Origin: Clostridium sp. CAG:568
Lineage (GTDB): Bacteria > Bacillota_I > Bacilli_A > RFN20 > CAG-288
Assembly (NCBI GenBank): GCA_000434395.1
Contig: FR878789.1
Span: forward strand, 1 to 34,535
Direction of reading: 5' to 3'
Length of the DNA: 34,535 nt
The translations under genes were made by a program, and so were the position numbers. Shown in pieces: positions 1 to 8,120 of the stretch (its first letter is position 1; every line of letters starts with the position of its first letter). Below the pieces are notes generated by a model. The model did no database searches and had not been told where the DNA came from. It saw only the letters and a program-made list of their open reading frames with translations.

Positions 1-39
1 ATCCTAGCTAAGCATAAGAAAAAAGAACCAAAAAATTAA

Positions 40-45
40 TATAAT
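40..45 (+). promoter_or_regulatory. Possible -10 box for the flavin reductase gene
   Basis: A perfect TATAAT lies 24 bases before the ATG at 70, which gives a short leader. I see no convincing -35 at the right distance, so this is only a -10 candidate. Confidence 0.35.
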
Positions 46-69
46 TGTATTTGATGAGGAATAAAGGAA

Positions 70-684
70 ATGAAAGTAGTCTTAATTAATGGTAGTGTTC
101 ATGAACATGGATGTACGTCTAGAGCGTTGGAAGAGATGAAGAATGAGTTTGAAAAGAATGGAATTGAAGTCATATCTTTTTGGGTGGGAAAAGATCCTAT
201 TCTCGATTCGTTAGTAAACGATAAGGAATCCCCTAAAGGAAAGCAAAAGATAGATGAGTTTATGAAACTAGCAGAAGAATGTGATGGTTTTGTCTTTGGA
301 GGACCTGTCTATTTTTCGAATCCATCAGGTCAATTGATGTCTTTTATGAATAGAGTTTTCTATGGATCAAAACCTGAATTATTTGCTGGAAAAGTAGGTG
401 TTGGTATAACGACGGCTAGAAGAGCGGGTGTAGTCTCGACTATGGATGATATCAATCATTACTTTTATTTGAAACAAATGATTATTCCTACTGCTTTCTA
501 TTGGAATCAAGTATATGGTGCAGTAGCTAAAGATGTCGAGGAAGACAAAGAAGGTCTTCAAAACTTAAGAAGACTAGCACAGAACATGACTTATATTTTA
601 AAATTGATTGAATTGGGTAAAAAGAATGGAATAGAATTTCCATCATTTGATGAAAAGAAGGAAAGAACAAATTTCATTCGTTAA
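70..684 (+). CDS. NAD(P)H-dependent flavodoxin-fold oxidoreductase (FMN reductase family)
   Basis: The 204-residue protein has the flavodoxin fold of NADPH-dependent FMN reductases. An FMN phosphate-binding loop follows the first strand (GSVHEHGCTSRAL, residues 8-20), and the second flavin contact is GGPVYFSNPSGQL (77-89). Family members use NAD(P)H and bound FMN to reduce quinones, azo compounds or iron-sulfur partners. It lacks the cysteine cluster of iron-sulfur flavoproteins, so it is probably a plain flavin enzyme in the cytoplasm. The ATG at 70 follows ATAAAGGAA. The gene is monocistronic here, and its stop overlaps the stop of the convergent pseudouridine synthase. Substrate is unknown. 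Confidence 0.85.
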   Translation: MKVVLINGSVHEHGCTSRALEEMKNEFEKNGIEVISFWVGKDPILDSLVNDKESPKGKQKIDEFMKLAEECDGFVFGGPVYFSNPSGQLMSFMNRVFYGSKPELFAGKVGVGITTARRAGVVSTMDDINHYFYLKQMIIPTAFYWNQVYGAVAKDVEEDKEGLQNLRRLAQNMTYILKLIELGKKNGIEFPSFDEKKERTNFIR

Positions 685-1397
685 ACCAAACTCAAAAGAT
701 CATCATTTTTATCTTTAGTAGTTTCCTTTTTAAAGAATTCACCATCGAATATCTTTTTTATCGAGAATTTGTACTTTTTTAAGCCTATAGTTGATGGGAA
801 CTCTAGGTAATAGGCGTTTAATTTCATTCTATTGCCTTTTGGCCCATCATATTTTTTATCTCCGACAATTGGCATTCCTATTTCTTTTAGACTCAATCTG
901 ATCTGGTTTCTTCTTCCTGTGACTAAACTGATATCTAGATAGGAATGCCCATTTTTCTTGGCTAAACATTCTACATTTGTCTCACATCTTTTTCCGTGAT
1001 TCGAATCTACTACTCTGACGATGTGGTTCTTATCCTCATTCAAGTTTATAACTATTTTTTTCTTCTCATGGACTTCTAAAGAACCAGACTTTGTTACAGC
1101 CTCATATTTTCTAGTTACTATTTGTTCTTCAAAACATTCCTGAAGAAGTGTTTTTGTTCTGGCATCCTTAGCAAAGATCAATAGACCGGATGTATCTTTA
1201 TCCAATCTATGTACTACGAATAATCTTTGCTTATTATGTTTTGATAATACGTAATTGTATAACTCGTGATAAAGATTAAGTCCACCTTTATCATCCTTTA
1301 TTGTCAAAAGACCTTCGGGTTTATTTACAACTAACAAATGCTCGTCTTCATAGACGAGCATTTGACGTATATCAATAATGTTTTTTCCTCTTTGCAT
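681..1397 (-). CDS. RluA-family RNA pseudouridine synthase
   Basis: This enzyme isomerises a specific uridine in ribosomal or transfer RNA to pseudouridine. The family signature HRLDKDTSGLLIFAKD is intact, and its Asp (residue 66 counting from the ATG) is the catalytic nucleophile. The C-terminal TGRRNQIR segment also fits. At 238 residues it has no N-terminal S4 domain, so it is closer to the short RluA/YjbO-type members than to RluD. The start is uncertain: TTG at 1400 and ATG at 1397 both open the frame, neither has a good ribosome binding site, and malQ ends only 10-13 bases upstream, so translation is probably coupled. It is the last gene of the flavodoxin-malQ operon. Target RNA cannot be told from sequence. 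Confidence 0.88.
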   Translation of the reverse strand: MQRGKNIIDIRQMLVYEDEHLLVVNKPEGLLTIKDDKGGLNLYHELYNYVLSKHNKQRLFVVHRLDKDTSGLLIFAKDARTKTLLQECFEEQIVTRKYEAVTKSGSLEVHEKKKIVINLNEDKNHIVRVVDSNHGKRCETNVECLAKKNGHSYLDISLVTGRRNQIRLSLKEIGMPIVGDKKYDGPKGNRMKLNAYYLEFPSTIGLKKYKFSIKKIFDGEFFKKETTKDKNDDLLSLV

Positions 1398-1407
1398 CAA
1401 TGGAGGA

Positions 1408-2898
1408 TTATTCTCTATTGGTGTTCTTGGTCAAATTGACGAAGAAGTTGATTCTGTCGTATCTCTTATCGTAGTCATAAGGAACACGCCATCTCCAGTT
1501 GATACCACCTAAGGTCGAAGGGGTATTCAATCTGGCAGAGTCATCCAATTCGAGGAAATCTTGAACTGTGAAGATTACAGTATCAGCCTTAGAATAGGCC
1601 ATATTGGAAATCATTCCGTCTAAGAGGTTGTTGGGGTCTCCACCTAAATATCTTTGAATGTCGGGGTAGAGCTCAGTGTGACTCTTCAAAAATCCGACAG
1701 TAGTTTGATTGTCGTGGGTTCCCAAGTATCCTACAACATTAGTAGGATAGTTGTTAGGAATATATGGATCATCCGGTGAATGAGAGTCAAATGCAAATTG
1801 CATTATCTTCATTCCAGGCCAGGTAGAATATGCCTTTAATTCATCGACGATTTCGTGAAGGACTCCTAAGTCCTCAGCGATTATTGACATGTCTTTTCCA
1901 GCAGCTTCATTGATGGCATCGACCAACTTTCTTCCAGGACCTATTTCCCAATGTCCAGCTTGCGCTGTTGTTGCATCTTTAGGTACTGCCCAGTAATCAG
2001 CCATTCCACGGAAGTGATCGATTCTCAAAACATCGAAGTATTTTGCATTGGCTTTGATTCTCTTCTTCCACCAGGTAAATCCATCCTTCTCCATCGATTT
2101 ATAATCGTAGATAGGATTTCCCCAAAGTTGTCCTGTTGCAGAGAAATAATCTGGAGGAACACCAGCAACCCATGAAGGTTTCAAATCTTCACCCAACAAG
2201 AATTCGGTTGGATTTGCCCATACATCAGCGGAATCAGCAGCCACATAAATAGGAATATCACCGACTATTAAGATTCCTTTGCTTCTAGCATATTCACGAA
2301 GCTTTCCGTATTGTTGGCTGGCTTTGAATTGCAAGAATGCATAGAAGAGCGATTGATCTTTGTAATCGGAAAGTACTTTTTGGCATTTTTTGAATGAATA
2401 GACTCTCTTTTCTTCAGGCCATTCTGTATAAGCTTTTCCATTTTCTGAATTCTTCAAGACCATGAATGCACAGTAAGGATTGAGCCATTCTCCATTTTCT
2501 TTTAAGAAAGCAAGGAATTCATTGCTATAGAGAACACCTTTTTTCCAAGCATTTTCGAATGCTTTCTTTAAAACTTGGAATCTTGTTTGATAGACATGTC
2601 CATAATCGATATATTCGGCAGGATCTACCTCGAGATGTTTGACATCATCATATTTCAACAACCCCTCTTCTACAAGCATATCCAAATCGATGAAGTATGG
2701 ATTCAATGCAAAGGCAGAGAAAGATTGATAAGGTGAATCACCATAGCTGGTTGGATTCAAAGGCAGCATTTGCCAATAAGTTTGATGGCATGTCTTCAAA
2801 AAATCGATAAAACGATAAGCTTCTTTTCCAAATGTTCCGATTCCGTATTTAGAAGGTAATGAGAACACAGGTAATAAAAATCCAGATTTTCTTTCCAT
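1408..2898 (-). CDS. malQ: 4-alpha-glucanotransferase (amylomaltase, GH77)
   Basis: MalQ transfers alpha-1,4-glucan segments between maltooligosaccharides, releasing glucose, in cytoplasmic maltodextrin or glycogen turnover. At 496 residues it matches the bacterial amylomaltase length. The GH77 catalytic triad is visible: nucleophile D294 in RIDHFRG, acid/base E342 in IIAEDLG, and stabiliser D396 in GTHDNQTT. The N-terminal SPYQSFSAFALNPYFIDL segment is also typical. The ATG at 2898 follows AAGAGGAAAC. It lies 25 bases downstream of the flavodoxin gene on the same strand and is followed closely by the pseudouridine synthase. No other maltose genes are in the window. Confidence 0.96.
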   Translation of the reverse strand: MERKSGFLLPVFSLPSKYGIGTFGKEAYRFIDFLKTCHQTYWQMLPLNPTSYGDSPYQSFSAFALNPYFIDLDMLVEEGLLKYDDVKHLEVDPAEYIDYGHVYQTRFQVLKKAFENAWKKGVLYSNEFLAFLKENGEWLNPYCAFMVLKNSENGKAYTEWPEEKRVYSFKKCQKVLSDYKDQSLFYAFLQFKASQQYGKLREYARSKGILIVGDIPIYVAADSADVWANPTEFLLGEDLKPSWVAGVPPDYFSATGQLWGNPIYDYKSMEKDGFTWWKKRIKANAKYFDVLRIDHFRGMADYWAVPKDATTAQAGHWEIGPGRKLVDAINEAAGKDMSIIAEDLGVLHEIVDELKAYSTWPGMKIMQFAFDSHSPDDPYIPNNYPTNVVGYLGTHDNQTTVGFLKSHTELYPDIQRYLGGDPNNLLDGMISNMAYSKADTVIFTVQDFLELDDSARLNTPSTLGGINWRWRVPYDYDKRYDRINFFVNLTKNTNRE

Positions 2899-2923
2899 TT
2901 TTGTTTCCTCTTAAGTTATTAAA

Positions 2924-3442
2924 CTAAGCTTTTTCGACTATTGACTTGGCCCAACCATAGACATTGTCTAATTCATCTTTAGTAGGATGACCTTCGTCTT
3001 CCTTAGCGAATTTGAGATACATAGGGAAGTGGAAGTCTACTTTCGGATCACCATTAGCTTCTTTTGCTTTATGAACGTATTCATAACCTATTCGTCCTAA
3101 GCAAAGATAGAAATCCAATACTTGATTTGATGGATCTACGTTCTTCAAAACATTGTTCTTGACAATGTTGAAGTGCTTTTCATCTCCTCCAAATCCACAT
3201 GTTCCAAAGATAGCGATTTTTTTGTTCTTCAATGTAGACAACAATTCCGCAATTTTGGCATCACATGAATTCTTAGTGGTCCAGAATCCAATAAAAATAA
3301 CATCAGCTTTTGTGGCGAAATCTTCTACAGCTTCGATACGACCATCGAAGATTATTTCTTCCTTAGGAAGAGCAGCTTCGATTTGACCGGCAAGTTTGAT
3401 AATGTTGTCGGTGTGTGTTGAATAGATAATCGAATAGGACAT
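2924..3442 (-). CDS. Flavodoxin-family protein (possibly BilS-like)
   Basis: The 172-residue protein starts with a flavodoxin strand and FMN phosphate loop (STHTDN, residues 8-13). GFWTTKNSCD (near 52-61) and FGTCGFGG follow as the loops that would flank the isoalloxazine ring. The length and the last-strand pattern resemble the flavodoxin-like proteins annotated BilS, which accompany the gut bilirubin reductase BilR. No bilR is in this window, so a specific role in bilirubin reduction is not supported. Expected function is single-electron transfer or FMN-dependent reduction in the cytoplasm. It is the first gene of a minus-strand operon with malQ and the pseudouridine synthase. The spacing from AAAGGGG to the ATG is long (about 12 bases). 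Confidence 0.75.
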   Translation of the reverse strand: MSYSIIYSTHTDNIIKLAGQIEAALPKEEIIFDGRIEAVEDFATKADVIFIGFWTTKNSCDAKIAELLSTLKNKKIAIFGTCGFGGDEKHFNIVKNNVLKNVDPSNQVLDFYLCLGRIGYEYVHKAKEANGDPKVDFHFPMYLKFAKEDEGHPTKDELDNVYGWAKSIVEKA

Positions 3443-3608
3443 TTCTTATAATAACCCCTTTACTGTAACTTCTAATATCTAATATCATATCAAAAAGCTG
3501 ACTTTAATATCATATCAACGAAAAACAAAAATACAATTAAAAGAATTCATATTTTCGTATTATAAGTAGTTTTTTCTAGTATTTTAAATTACCTTTTTTT
3601 ATAAAATA

Positions 3609-3614
3609 TATAAT
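3609..3614 (+). promoter_or_regulatory. Possible -10 box for the HAD phosphatase gene
   Basis: TATAAT lies 20 bases before the ATG at 3635, with the ribosome binding site TAGGAGA between. No good -35 is seen in the very T-rich upstream DNA. Confidence 0.35.
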
Positions 3615-3634
3615 ATCGTGGTTTAGGAGAATTT

Positions 3635-4435
3635 ATGGAACTTTTTGTTTTTGATATAGATGGAACTTTAGTCGCTAATTTTGGCGAGATGACAGATGAA
3701 GTCGTCTCTTCTTTGAACAAACTTTTAGAACGAGGAGATATGGTTGCTTTTGCAAGTGGTAGATGTCAAAGTGGAGTCAAACGATATATGGATTGTTTGA
3801 TTCCTTCGAAAAACAAGTTTGTTTTAGCGTGTAATGGAGCTGTGACTTATGATTCGGAAGGAAACTTAATATCGAGAACTGGACTTACCTATGCTGATTT
3901 CTTGTACATAACTAAGAAATATAGTTGTGGTATAGGTGTTCCTTATTTCTATAGAGATAACATGCTTGGAACATTTATGCCTTATGAGAATGTTTGCAAG
4001 ATGGAATATAAACTTAACAGGATGGATGGACTCATCGATTTGAATAAAACTGAGCTTCCTTTAGATTATCCTATCGATAAAGCACTGGTAGCTGCTCTTC
4101 CTAAGAATTCGATTTGGTTAGAGAAGCATATCGATGAAGAGGATAAGCTTAAATACCATGTCGTCAGATCGTCATCCGTATTTCTTGAATTTATCAATAT
4201 CGATGTTGATAAATCGACTGGAATAGAGCATTTGATTGAAAAAATTGGAATCTCGAAGGAACATGTTCATACATTTGGCGATTCGATGAATGATGAAGGC
4301 ATGATCAAGGAGTTCGATGGTACGGCTATGGGCAATGCATTAGATGATATAAAAAAAGTTGCTAAAAGAGTGACGAAGTCAGTCGATGAAGATGGCGTGG
4401 CTTATGCGTTAAAGACTTGGTTTGGAGTAAAGTAA
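3635..4435 (+). CDS. Cof-type HAD-IIB sugar-phosphate phosphatase
   Basis: This is a cytoplasmic phosphatase of the haloacid dehalogenase superfamily, subclass IIB. Motif I is FDIDGTL with nucleophile D7 and acid/base D9. Motif III is K193 in the cap-to-core return. Motif IV is FGDSMND (D216, N219, D220), which binds magnesium. Between them lies the C2-type cap domain (about 85-190). The length of 266 residues is normal for Cof/YidA proteins, which hydrolyse assorted sugar phosphates, flavin phosphates or pyridoxal phosphate. The start follows TAGGAGA. The gene is alone on its strand and ends at a bidirectional terminator. Confidence 0.92.
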   Translation: MELFVFDIDGTLVANFGEMTDEVVSSLNKLLERGDMVAFASGRCQSGVKRYMDCLIPSKNKFVLACNGAVTYDSEGNLISRTGLTYADFLYITKKYSCGIGVPYFYRDNMLGTFMPYENVCKMEYKLNRMDGLIDLNKTELPLDYPIDKALVAALPKNSIWLEKHIDEEDKLKYHVVRSSSVFLEFINIDVDKSTGIEHLIEKIGISKEHVHTFGDSMNDEGMIKEFDGTAMGNALDDIKKVAKRVTKSVDEDGVAYALKTWFGVK

Positions 4436-4444
4436 AATAATTTA

Positions 4445-4479
4445 AAAAGGCATTTGGGATAAATATCTCAATGCCTTTT
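4445..4479. terminator. Bidirectional intrinsic terminator
   Basis: AAAAGGCATT at 4445-4454 pairs perfectly with AATGCCTTTT at 4470-4479. The intervening bases pair further after a one-base bulge (GGGATA with TATCTC). A-run and T-run on the two sides serve the convergent HAD gene (+) and the small membrane protein gene (-). Confidence 0.85.
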
Positions 4480-4493
4480 CAAATAGTTCTTTA

Positions 4494-4868
4494 TTAGAAC
4501 CAGAATCCGTTTCCTTTGAGTAGAATCCAGACGATATCGATCAACCAAGTGATACAAGTTCCAGGAACTAAGAGGAGAATTGCAACTATTAGCTTGACGA
4601 TGAATTTCTCGCTGTCCTTCTCAGCCAAAGCCTTGAACAAACGATAGATACCCCAGCTTATATCTAATAAAGGAATTGCCAAAAGAATCTTTATTACCAA
4701 GCTTTGCTTTTCCATCCATTGAGTGTAGACACTCAATTCTTTGGCTGCATCGTTGAGCTCTTTCTTCCAATCAGCTGTTTCTTCTTCTTTCTTTTCCTCT
4801 TTTTTATTTTCTTGTTTTTCCTCAGTCACTTCGACATCGACTACATCTTTCTTTTCTTCATCTGCCAT
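4494..4868 (-). CDS. Small membrane protein with acidic N-terminal tail (paralog of 24351-24578)
   Basis: The 124-residue protein has a highly charged, Glu/Lys-rich N-terminal third (1-40), low complexity and probably disordered. Two hydrophobic segments follow, around ILLAIPLLDISWGIYRLF (63-80) and LIVAILLLVPGTCITWLIDI (95-115), and the end is VWILLKG. I do not recognise a named family. It aligns by eye with the 75-residue protein encoded at 24351-24578, sharing Q..LV..LL.IP, EK.S and AIL.L..G....WID.IW.LL. Function is unknown; a membrane accessory role is all that can be inferred. It is monocistronic between a terminator and an AT-rich intergenic region. Confidence 0.75.
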   Translation of the reverse strand: MADEEKKDVVDVEVTEEKQENKKEEKKEEETADWKKELNDAAKELSVYTQWMEKQSLVIKILLAIPLLDISWGIYRLFKALAEKDSEKFIVKLIVAILLLVPGTCITWLIDIVWILLKGNGFWF

Positions 4869-5052
4869 TTTAGATTTAGTCCTTTCTTTTTCTTTGTATT
4901 AATAATATATATCTAAATTTAAAATTAAATCCTACATATTAAAAAACCGCTTTATTAAATATATTAAATTAGTTGGTTTAAAAACTGAAATATAAGGTAA
5001 TATAAAAGCTAGGTTTAAAATGATATTGATTAGGAGATGAAGAATTGAGATT

Positions 5053-5895
5053 ATGGAAGTTATTAATAATAGGATATTTGAGGGAGAAAGAGCTTTGTTT
5101 ACACAAAATGATTTCTTGATAGATAGCTGTACTTTTCAAAATGGAGAGTCTCCGTTAAAAGAGGGTCGGAATTTAATAATCTCTAATTCGACTTTTTCTT
5201 GGAAGTATCCTTTGTGGTATTGCACGAATGTTAAAGTAAACAACTCTTTATTCAATCAGATGGCAAGGGCTGGAATTTGGTATACAAATGATATCAGGGT
5301 TAGTAATACTAAATTTATTTCTCCCAAGATGTTTAGAAGATGCAAAGGCGTAATCATAACCAATGTCACTTTTGAAGATGGAAAAGAGACTCTATGGAAT
5401 TGCGATGATGTTAAATTAACTAATGTTCAATCAATAGGTGATTATTTTGGAATGAACTGTTCCAATATTGAGATAAATAACTTTAAATTGGATGGTAATT
5501 ATTCTTTTGATGGGTGTAAACATGTTTTAATAGAAAACTCTATATTAAATTCAAGAGATGCTTTTTGGAATTGCGATGATGTCAAGGTGATAAACTGTAC
5601 TATTAAGGGTGAATATATCGGTTGGAATAGTTCTAATATCGTTTTTGAAAATTGCACCATTGAAAGCCTTCAAGGCTTCTGCTATATGAAAAATGTTGTG
5701 TTGCGTAATTGTAAGCTGATAAATACAACACTTGCCTTTGAATACTCCACTGTAGATTGCGAAGTCAATTCTACTATTGATAGTGTTAAAAATCCTTCTT
5801 CCGGAAAGATAGTATCTTATGGTATAAAAGAATTAATTATGGAAGCTGATAGAATTGATCCTTCCAAAACTATTTTGATAACAAAAAAGGAGTAA
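5053..5895 (+). CDS. DUF3737 family protein, right-handed beta-helix
   Basis: This 280-residue protein matches the DUF3737 type: an N-terminal MEVINNRIFEGERALF segment followed by regular coils. About nine coils of roughly 20 residues are visible, each with a pattern like W-x-C-x-[DN]-[VI]-x-[VI]-x-N. Their turns lie near residues 54, 75, 94, 114, 134, 153, 173, 193 and 212 (LWNCDD and FWNCDD recur). This is a pectate-lyase-like solenoid without recognisable lyase residues. There is no signal peptide, so it is cytoplasmic. The ATG at 5053 has only a weak nearby site; the better AGGAG lies about 17 bases upstream. It is followed after 5 bases by a MalY/PatB-type gene, a pairing I recall in other gut Firmicutes. 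Biochemical role unknown. Confidence 0.85.
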   Translation: MEVINNRIFEGERALFTQNDFLIDSCTFQNGESPLKEGRNLIISNSTFSWKYPLWYCTNVKVNNSLFNQMARAGIWYTNDIRVSNTKFISPKMFRRCKGVIITNVTFEDGKETLWNCDDVKLTNVQSIGDYFGMNCSNIEINNFKLDGNYSFDGCKHVLIENSILNSRDAFWNCDDVKVINCTIKGEYIGWNSSNIVFENCTIESLQGFCYMKNVVLRNCKLINTTLAFEYSTVDCEVNSTIDSVKNPSSGKIVSYGIKELIMEADRIDPSKTILITKKE

Positions 5896-5900
5896 CCCTT

Positions 5901-7085
5901 ATGGATTATGATTTTGATACAATCGTCTCAAGAATTGGGACAGATTCTACCAAGTGGGATAAAGGTGAAGATATCTTACCTATGTGGGTGGCTGATATGG
6001 ATTTTAAAACTAGTCCTGAGATAATCAGCGATTTAAAAAATAGAATTGACCAAGGTATTTTTGGCTACACTGATATTAGTGATGAGTGGAAGAAATCCAT
6101 TATTTCTTGGTGGGGAAGAAGGTATAACTTCAAGATTCATGAAGATTGGATTTTATATTCGACTGGGGTTATTCCTTCATTATCTTCATTAATTAGAAAG
6201 TTTTCTTCTCCAGGCGATAACATTTTAGTTATGACCCCAGTCTATGATATTTTCTTTCATTCAATAGAAAATAACGGAAGACATGTTTTGGAATGTCCGT
6301 TAGATTATCATTATGGATCTTATTCACTGGATTTTAACAAATTGGATAAGTTAATGAAGACTCCAAATACTCCGATACTTCTTCTTTGTAACCCTCATAA
6401 CCCAACAGGAAATGTTTGGACTAAGACTTCTCTTCAAATGATTGGAAGGCTTTGTTATGAGAATAATATGATATGTATCTCCGATGAAATCCACTGCGAT
6501 ATTTTAAGAGAGAATGTCAAATATGCGCCATATGCTGATGCGTGTAATCTCACCAGGAATGCCTCTATTTCATTGATTTCTCCTACTAAGTCTTTCAATT
6601 TGGCAGGAATTCAAACTTCTGCCATAATATGCCCAAATCCAGCATTGAGAGAGAAAGTGATAAGAACTATCAATAATGATGAAATAGCTGAACCTAATAT
6701 TCTTAGCCAAGTTGCAACTATTGCGGCTTATAACAAATCAGAGGATTGGCTGAAAGCATTGTTGGCTTATCTTGATAGAAATATATCTATTGCGCATCAT
6801 TTCTTCATTGAAAATCTACCTTATCTGACAGTAGTTGAAGGAAAAGGAACTTATCTATTGTGGATCGACTGTTCTAGTATAACTCAGAATGCAACGAAAC
6901 TTCGGGATTTCCTACTTGAAGACGTCAAGCTTTATTTGACTGCTGGTGAGCCTTATAGAGGTAATGGTAAGATATTCCTTAGAATGAATATAGCTTGTCC
7001 TAAAGCTATGCTGATGAAAGGCTTGAAGAAACTGAAGAAGGGTATCGGAGACTTTGTCGGTAACAAGCCAATCAATTTACTATAA
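5901..7085 (+). CDS. MalY/PatB-type PLP-dependent aminotransferase / cystathionine beta-lyase
   Basis: This fold-type I PLP enzyme of the MalY/PatB group cleaves C-S bonds of cystathionine or cysteine (C-S lyase) or acts as an aminotransferase. Key features in order are the N-terminal TKWD and LPMWVADMDF (residues 18-35), NPHNPTG (164-170), SDEIHCD with PLP-binding D195, SPTKSFNLAG with Schiff-base K230, and a C-terminal LRMNIACP with the carboxylate-binding Arg. Length (394) is standard. It lies 5 bases after the DUF3737 gene, with ribosome binding site AAAAAGGAGTAACC across the junction, so the two are co-transcribed. The exact substrate cannot be read from the sequence. Confidence 0.92.
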   Translation: MDYDFDTIVSRIGTDSTKWDKGEDILPMWVADMDFKTSPEIISDLKNRIDQGIFGYTDISDEWKKSIISWWGRRYNFKIHEDWILYSTGVIPSLSSLIRKFSSPGDNILVMTPVYDIFFHSIENNGRHVLECPLDYHYGSYSLDFNKLDKLMKTPNTPILLLCNPHNPTGNVWTKTSLQMIGRLCYENNMICISDEIHCDILRENVKYAPYADACNLTRNASISLISPTKSFNLAGIQTSAIICPNPALREKVIRTINNDEIAEPNILSQVATIAAYNKSEDWLKALLAYLDRNISIAHHFFIENLPYLTVVEGKGTYLLWIDCSSITQNATKLRDFLLEDVKLYLTAGEPYRGNGKIFLRMNIACPKAMLMKGLKKLKKGIGDFVGNKPINLL

Positions 7086-7120
7086 GAGTTTATAATTATA
7101 TTTTGAAAGGACCTCGATAT

Positions 7121-7675
7121 ATGAAAGCATTGTTTATAGTAGCAGATGGTTTCGAAGATATGGAATATACATGTCCTAGAGATATTTTGAGAAGAGGTGG
7201 AGTTGAAGTTGTTACAGCTAGTGGAAGAATCGATACAACTGATGATGCACCAATCCTTGGAAGAGAAGGAATTGCAGTTAATGATCATGTAATCTTGTCT
7301 ATGCAAGATTTATCTACATTTGACATCCTTGTTATTCCTGGTGGCGGCCATTACAAGATTCTTGAAGCTAATGAAGATGTTATTTCAACTATTTATGCAT
7401 TTAACAACAATAAAAAGAAGATCGCTGCTATTTGTGCTGCTCCAACAATTTTAGGACATATGGGACTTCTCATAGGAAAACACTACACATGTTTCCCATC
7501 GATGAACGAGGATTTCCATGGTATTTTCTCTCCTGAATATACTCAAGTAGATGGTAATTTAATTACAGGAAACGGACCCGCAGCGGCGATGAAATTTGGA
7601 TTTGATATCCTTGAAAACCTTCAAGGTAAAGAAGTTGCTGATAAAGTTAAATCGCAGATGTATTATAAAGATTAA
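7121..7675 (+). CDS. DJ-1/PfpI family protein
   Basis: The ATG at 7121 is chosen over an in-frame TTG at 7103, because AAAGGA (7106-7111) overlaps the TTG region and sits about 10 bases before the ATG. The 184-residue protein has the DJ-1/PfpI flavodoxin-like fold. The conserved acid lies in FEDMEYTCPRD (residues 11-21), and the nucleophile elbow is AAICAAPTILG with Cys105. The GGGHYK segment (74-79) precedes it. DJ-1-like proteins are linked to oxidative and carbonyl stress or glyoxalase/deglycase activity; the precise reaction here is open. It lies 35 bases after the MalY-type gene and may be the third gene of that operon. A strong terminator follows. Confidence 0.92.
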   Translation: MKALFIVADGFEDMEYTCPRDILRRGGVEVVTASGRIDTTDDAPILGREGIAVNDHVILSMQDLSTFDILVIPGGGHYKILEANEDVISTIYAFNNNKKKIAAICAAPTILGHMGLLIGKHYTCFPSMNEDFHGIFSPEYTQVDGNLITGNGPAAAMKFGFDILENLQGKEVADKVKSQMYYKD

Positions 7676-7696
7676 GCAAGATACTTGGTTTGATTT

Positions 7697-7727
7697 AAAA
7701 AGCACATCATATTCGATGTGCTTTTTT
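7697..7727. terminator. Bidirectional intrinsic terminator
   Basis: AAAAAGCACATC (7697-7708) and GATGTGCTTTTT (7715-7726) form a perfect 12-bp stem with a 6-base loop, followed by T6. The matching A-run lets it also end the convergent thioredoxin transcript. Confidence 0.92.
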
Positions 7728-7729
7728 GA

Positions 7730-8074
7730 TTAGAGACCGAATGAAGCAGCCAAGATGTCACGGAATGTCTCCTCGGGTCTGGCACCGAGCAAGTCATTCT
7801 CTTTTTCGCCATCAGAATCGACTTCGATTTTCTTTCCATCTTTGAAGAAATACATGTCAGGAATGCTGGAAATGTTGAACTTGGCTGTAATCTCAGGGAA
7901 TTTGTCGACGTCGACTTTTAAGAACTTGACTGTAGGGAAGTCTGCTTCGATGTTCTCCATGATTTGGCCCATCATACGGCAGGGCCCACACCAGGTAGCG
8001 AAGAAATCCACTACAGTGTTTCCTTGGGCTATCTCTTTTTCAAAATCTTCTTTGTTATTTAATATTACGATCAT
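7730..8074 (-). CDS. trxA: Thioredoxin
   Basis: The 114-residue cytoplasmic thiol-disulfide reductase has the canonical active site WCGPC (Cys29, Cys32) after VVDFFAT. The conserved buried Asp is D23, and the cis-proline loop is SSIPDMYFF. The C-terminal end is slightly extended and acidic (DSDGEKENDLLGARPEE) compared with E. coli TrxA, and it carries Asp rather than Thr after the cis-Pro. The start follows AGGAGGAAAAAGAA, an ideal site. A TATAAT (minus strand, 8098-8103) lies just upstream. No thioredoxin reductase is in the window. Confidence 0.93.
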   Translation of the reverse strand: MIVILNNKEDFEKEIAQGNTVVDFFATWCGPCRMMGQIMENIEADFPTVKFLKVDVDKFPEITAKFNISSIPDMYFFKDGKKIEVDSDGEKENDLLGARPEETFRDILAASFGL

Positions 8075-8120
8075 TTCTTTTTCCTCCTAGGGTTTTGATT
8101 ATATACAAAGAATCGTATTG

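Noticed and set aside
3153..3386. Plus-strand frame of 77 codons opposite the flavodoxin gene
   Set aside because: Antisense shadow of a conserved gene without a ribosome binding site.
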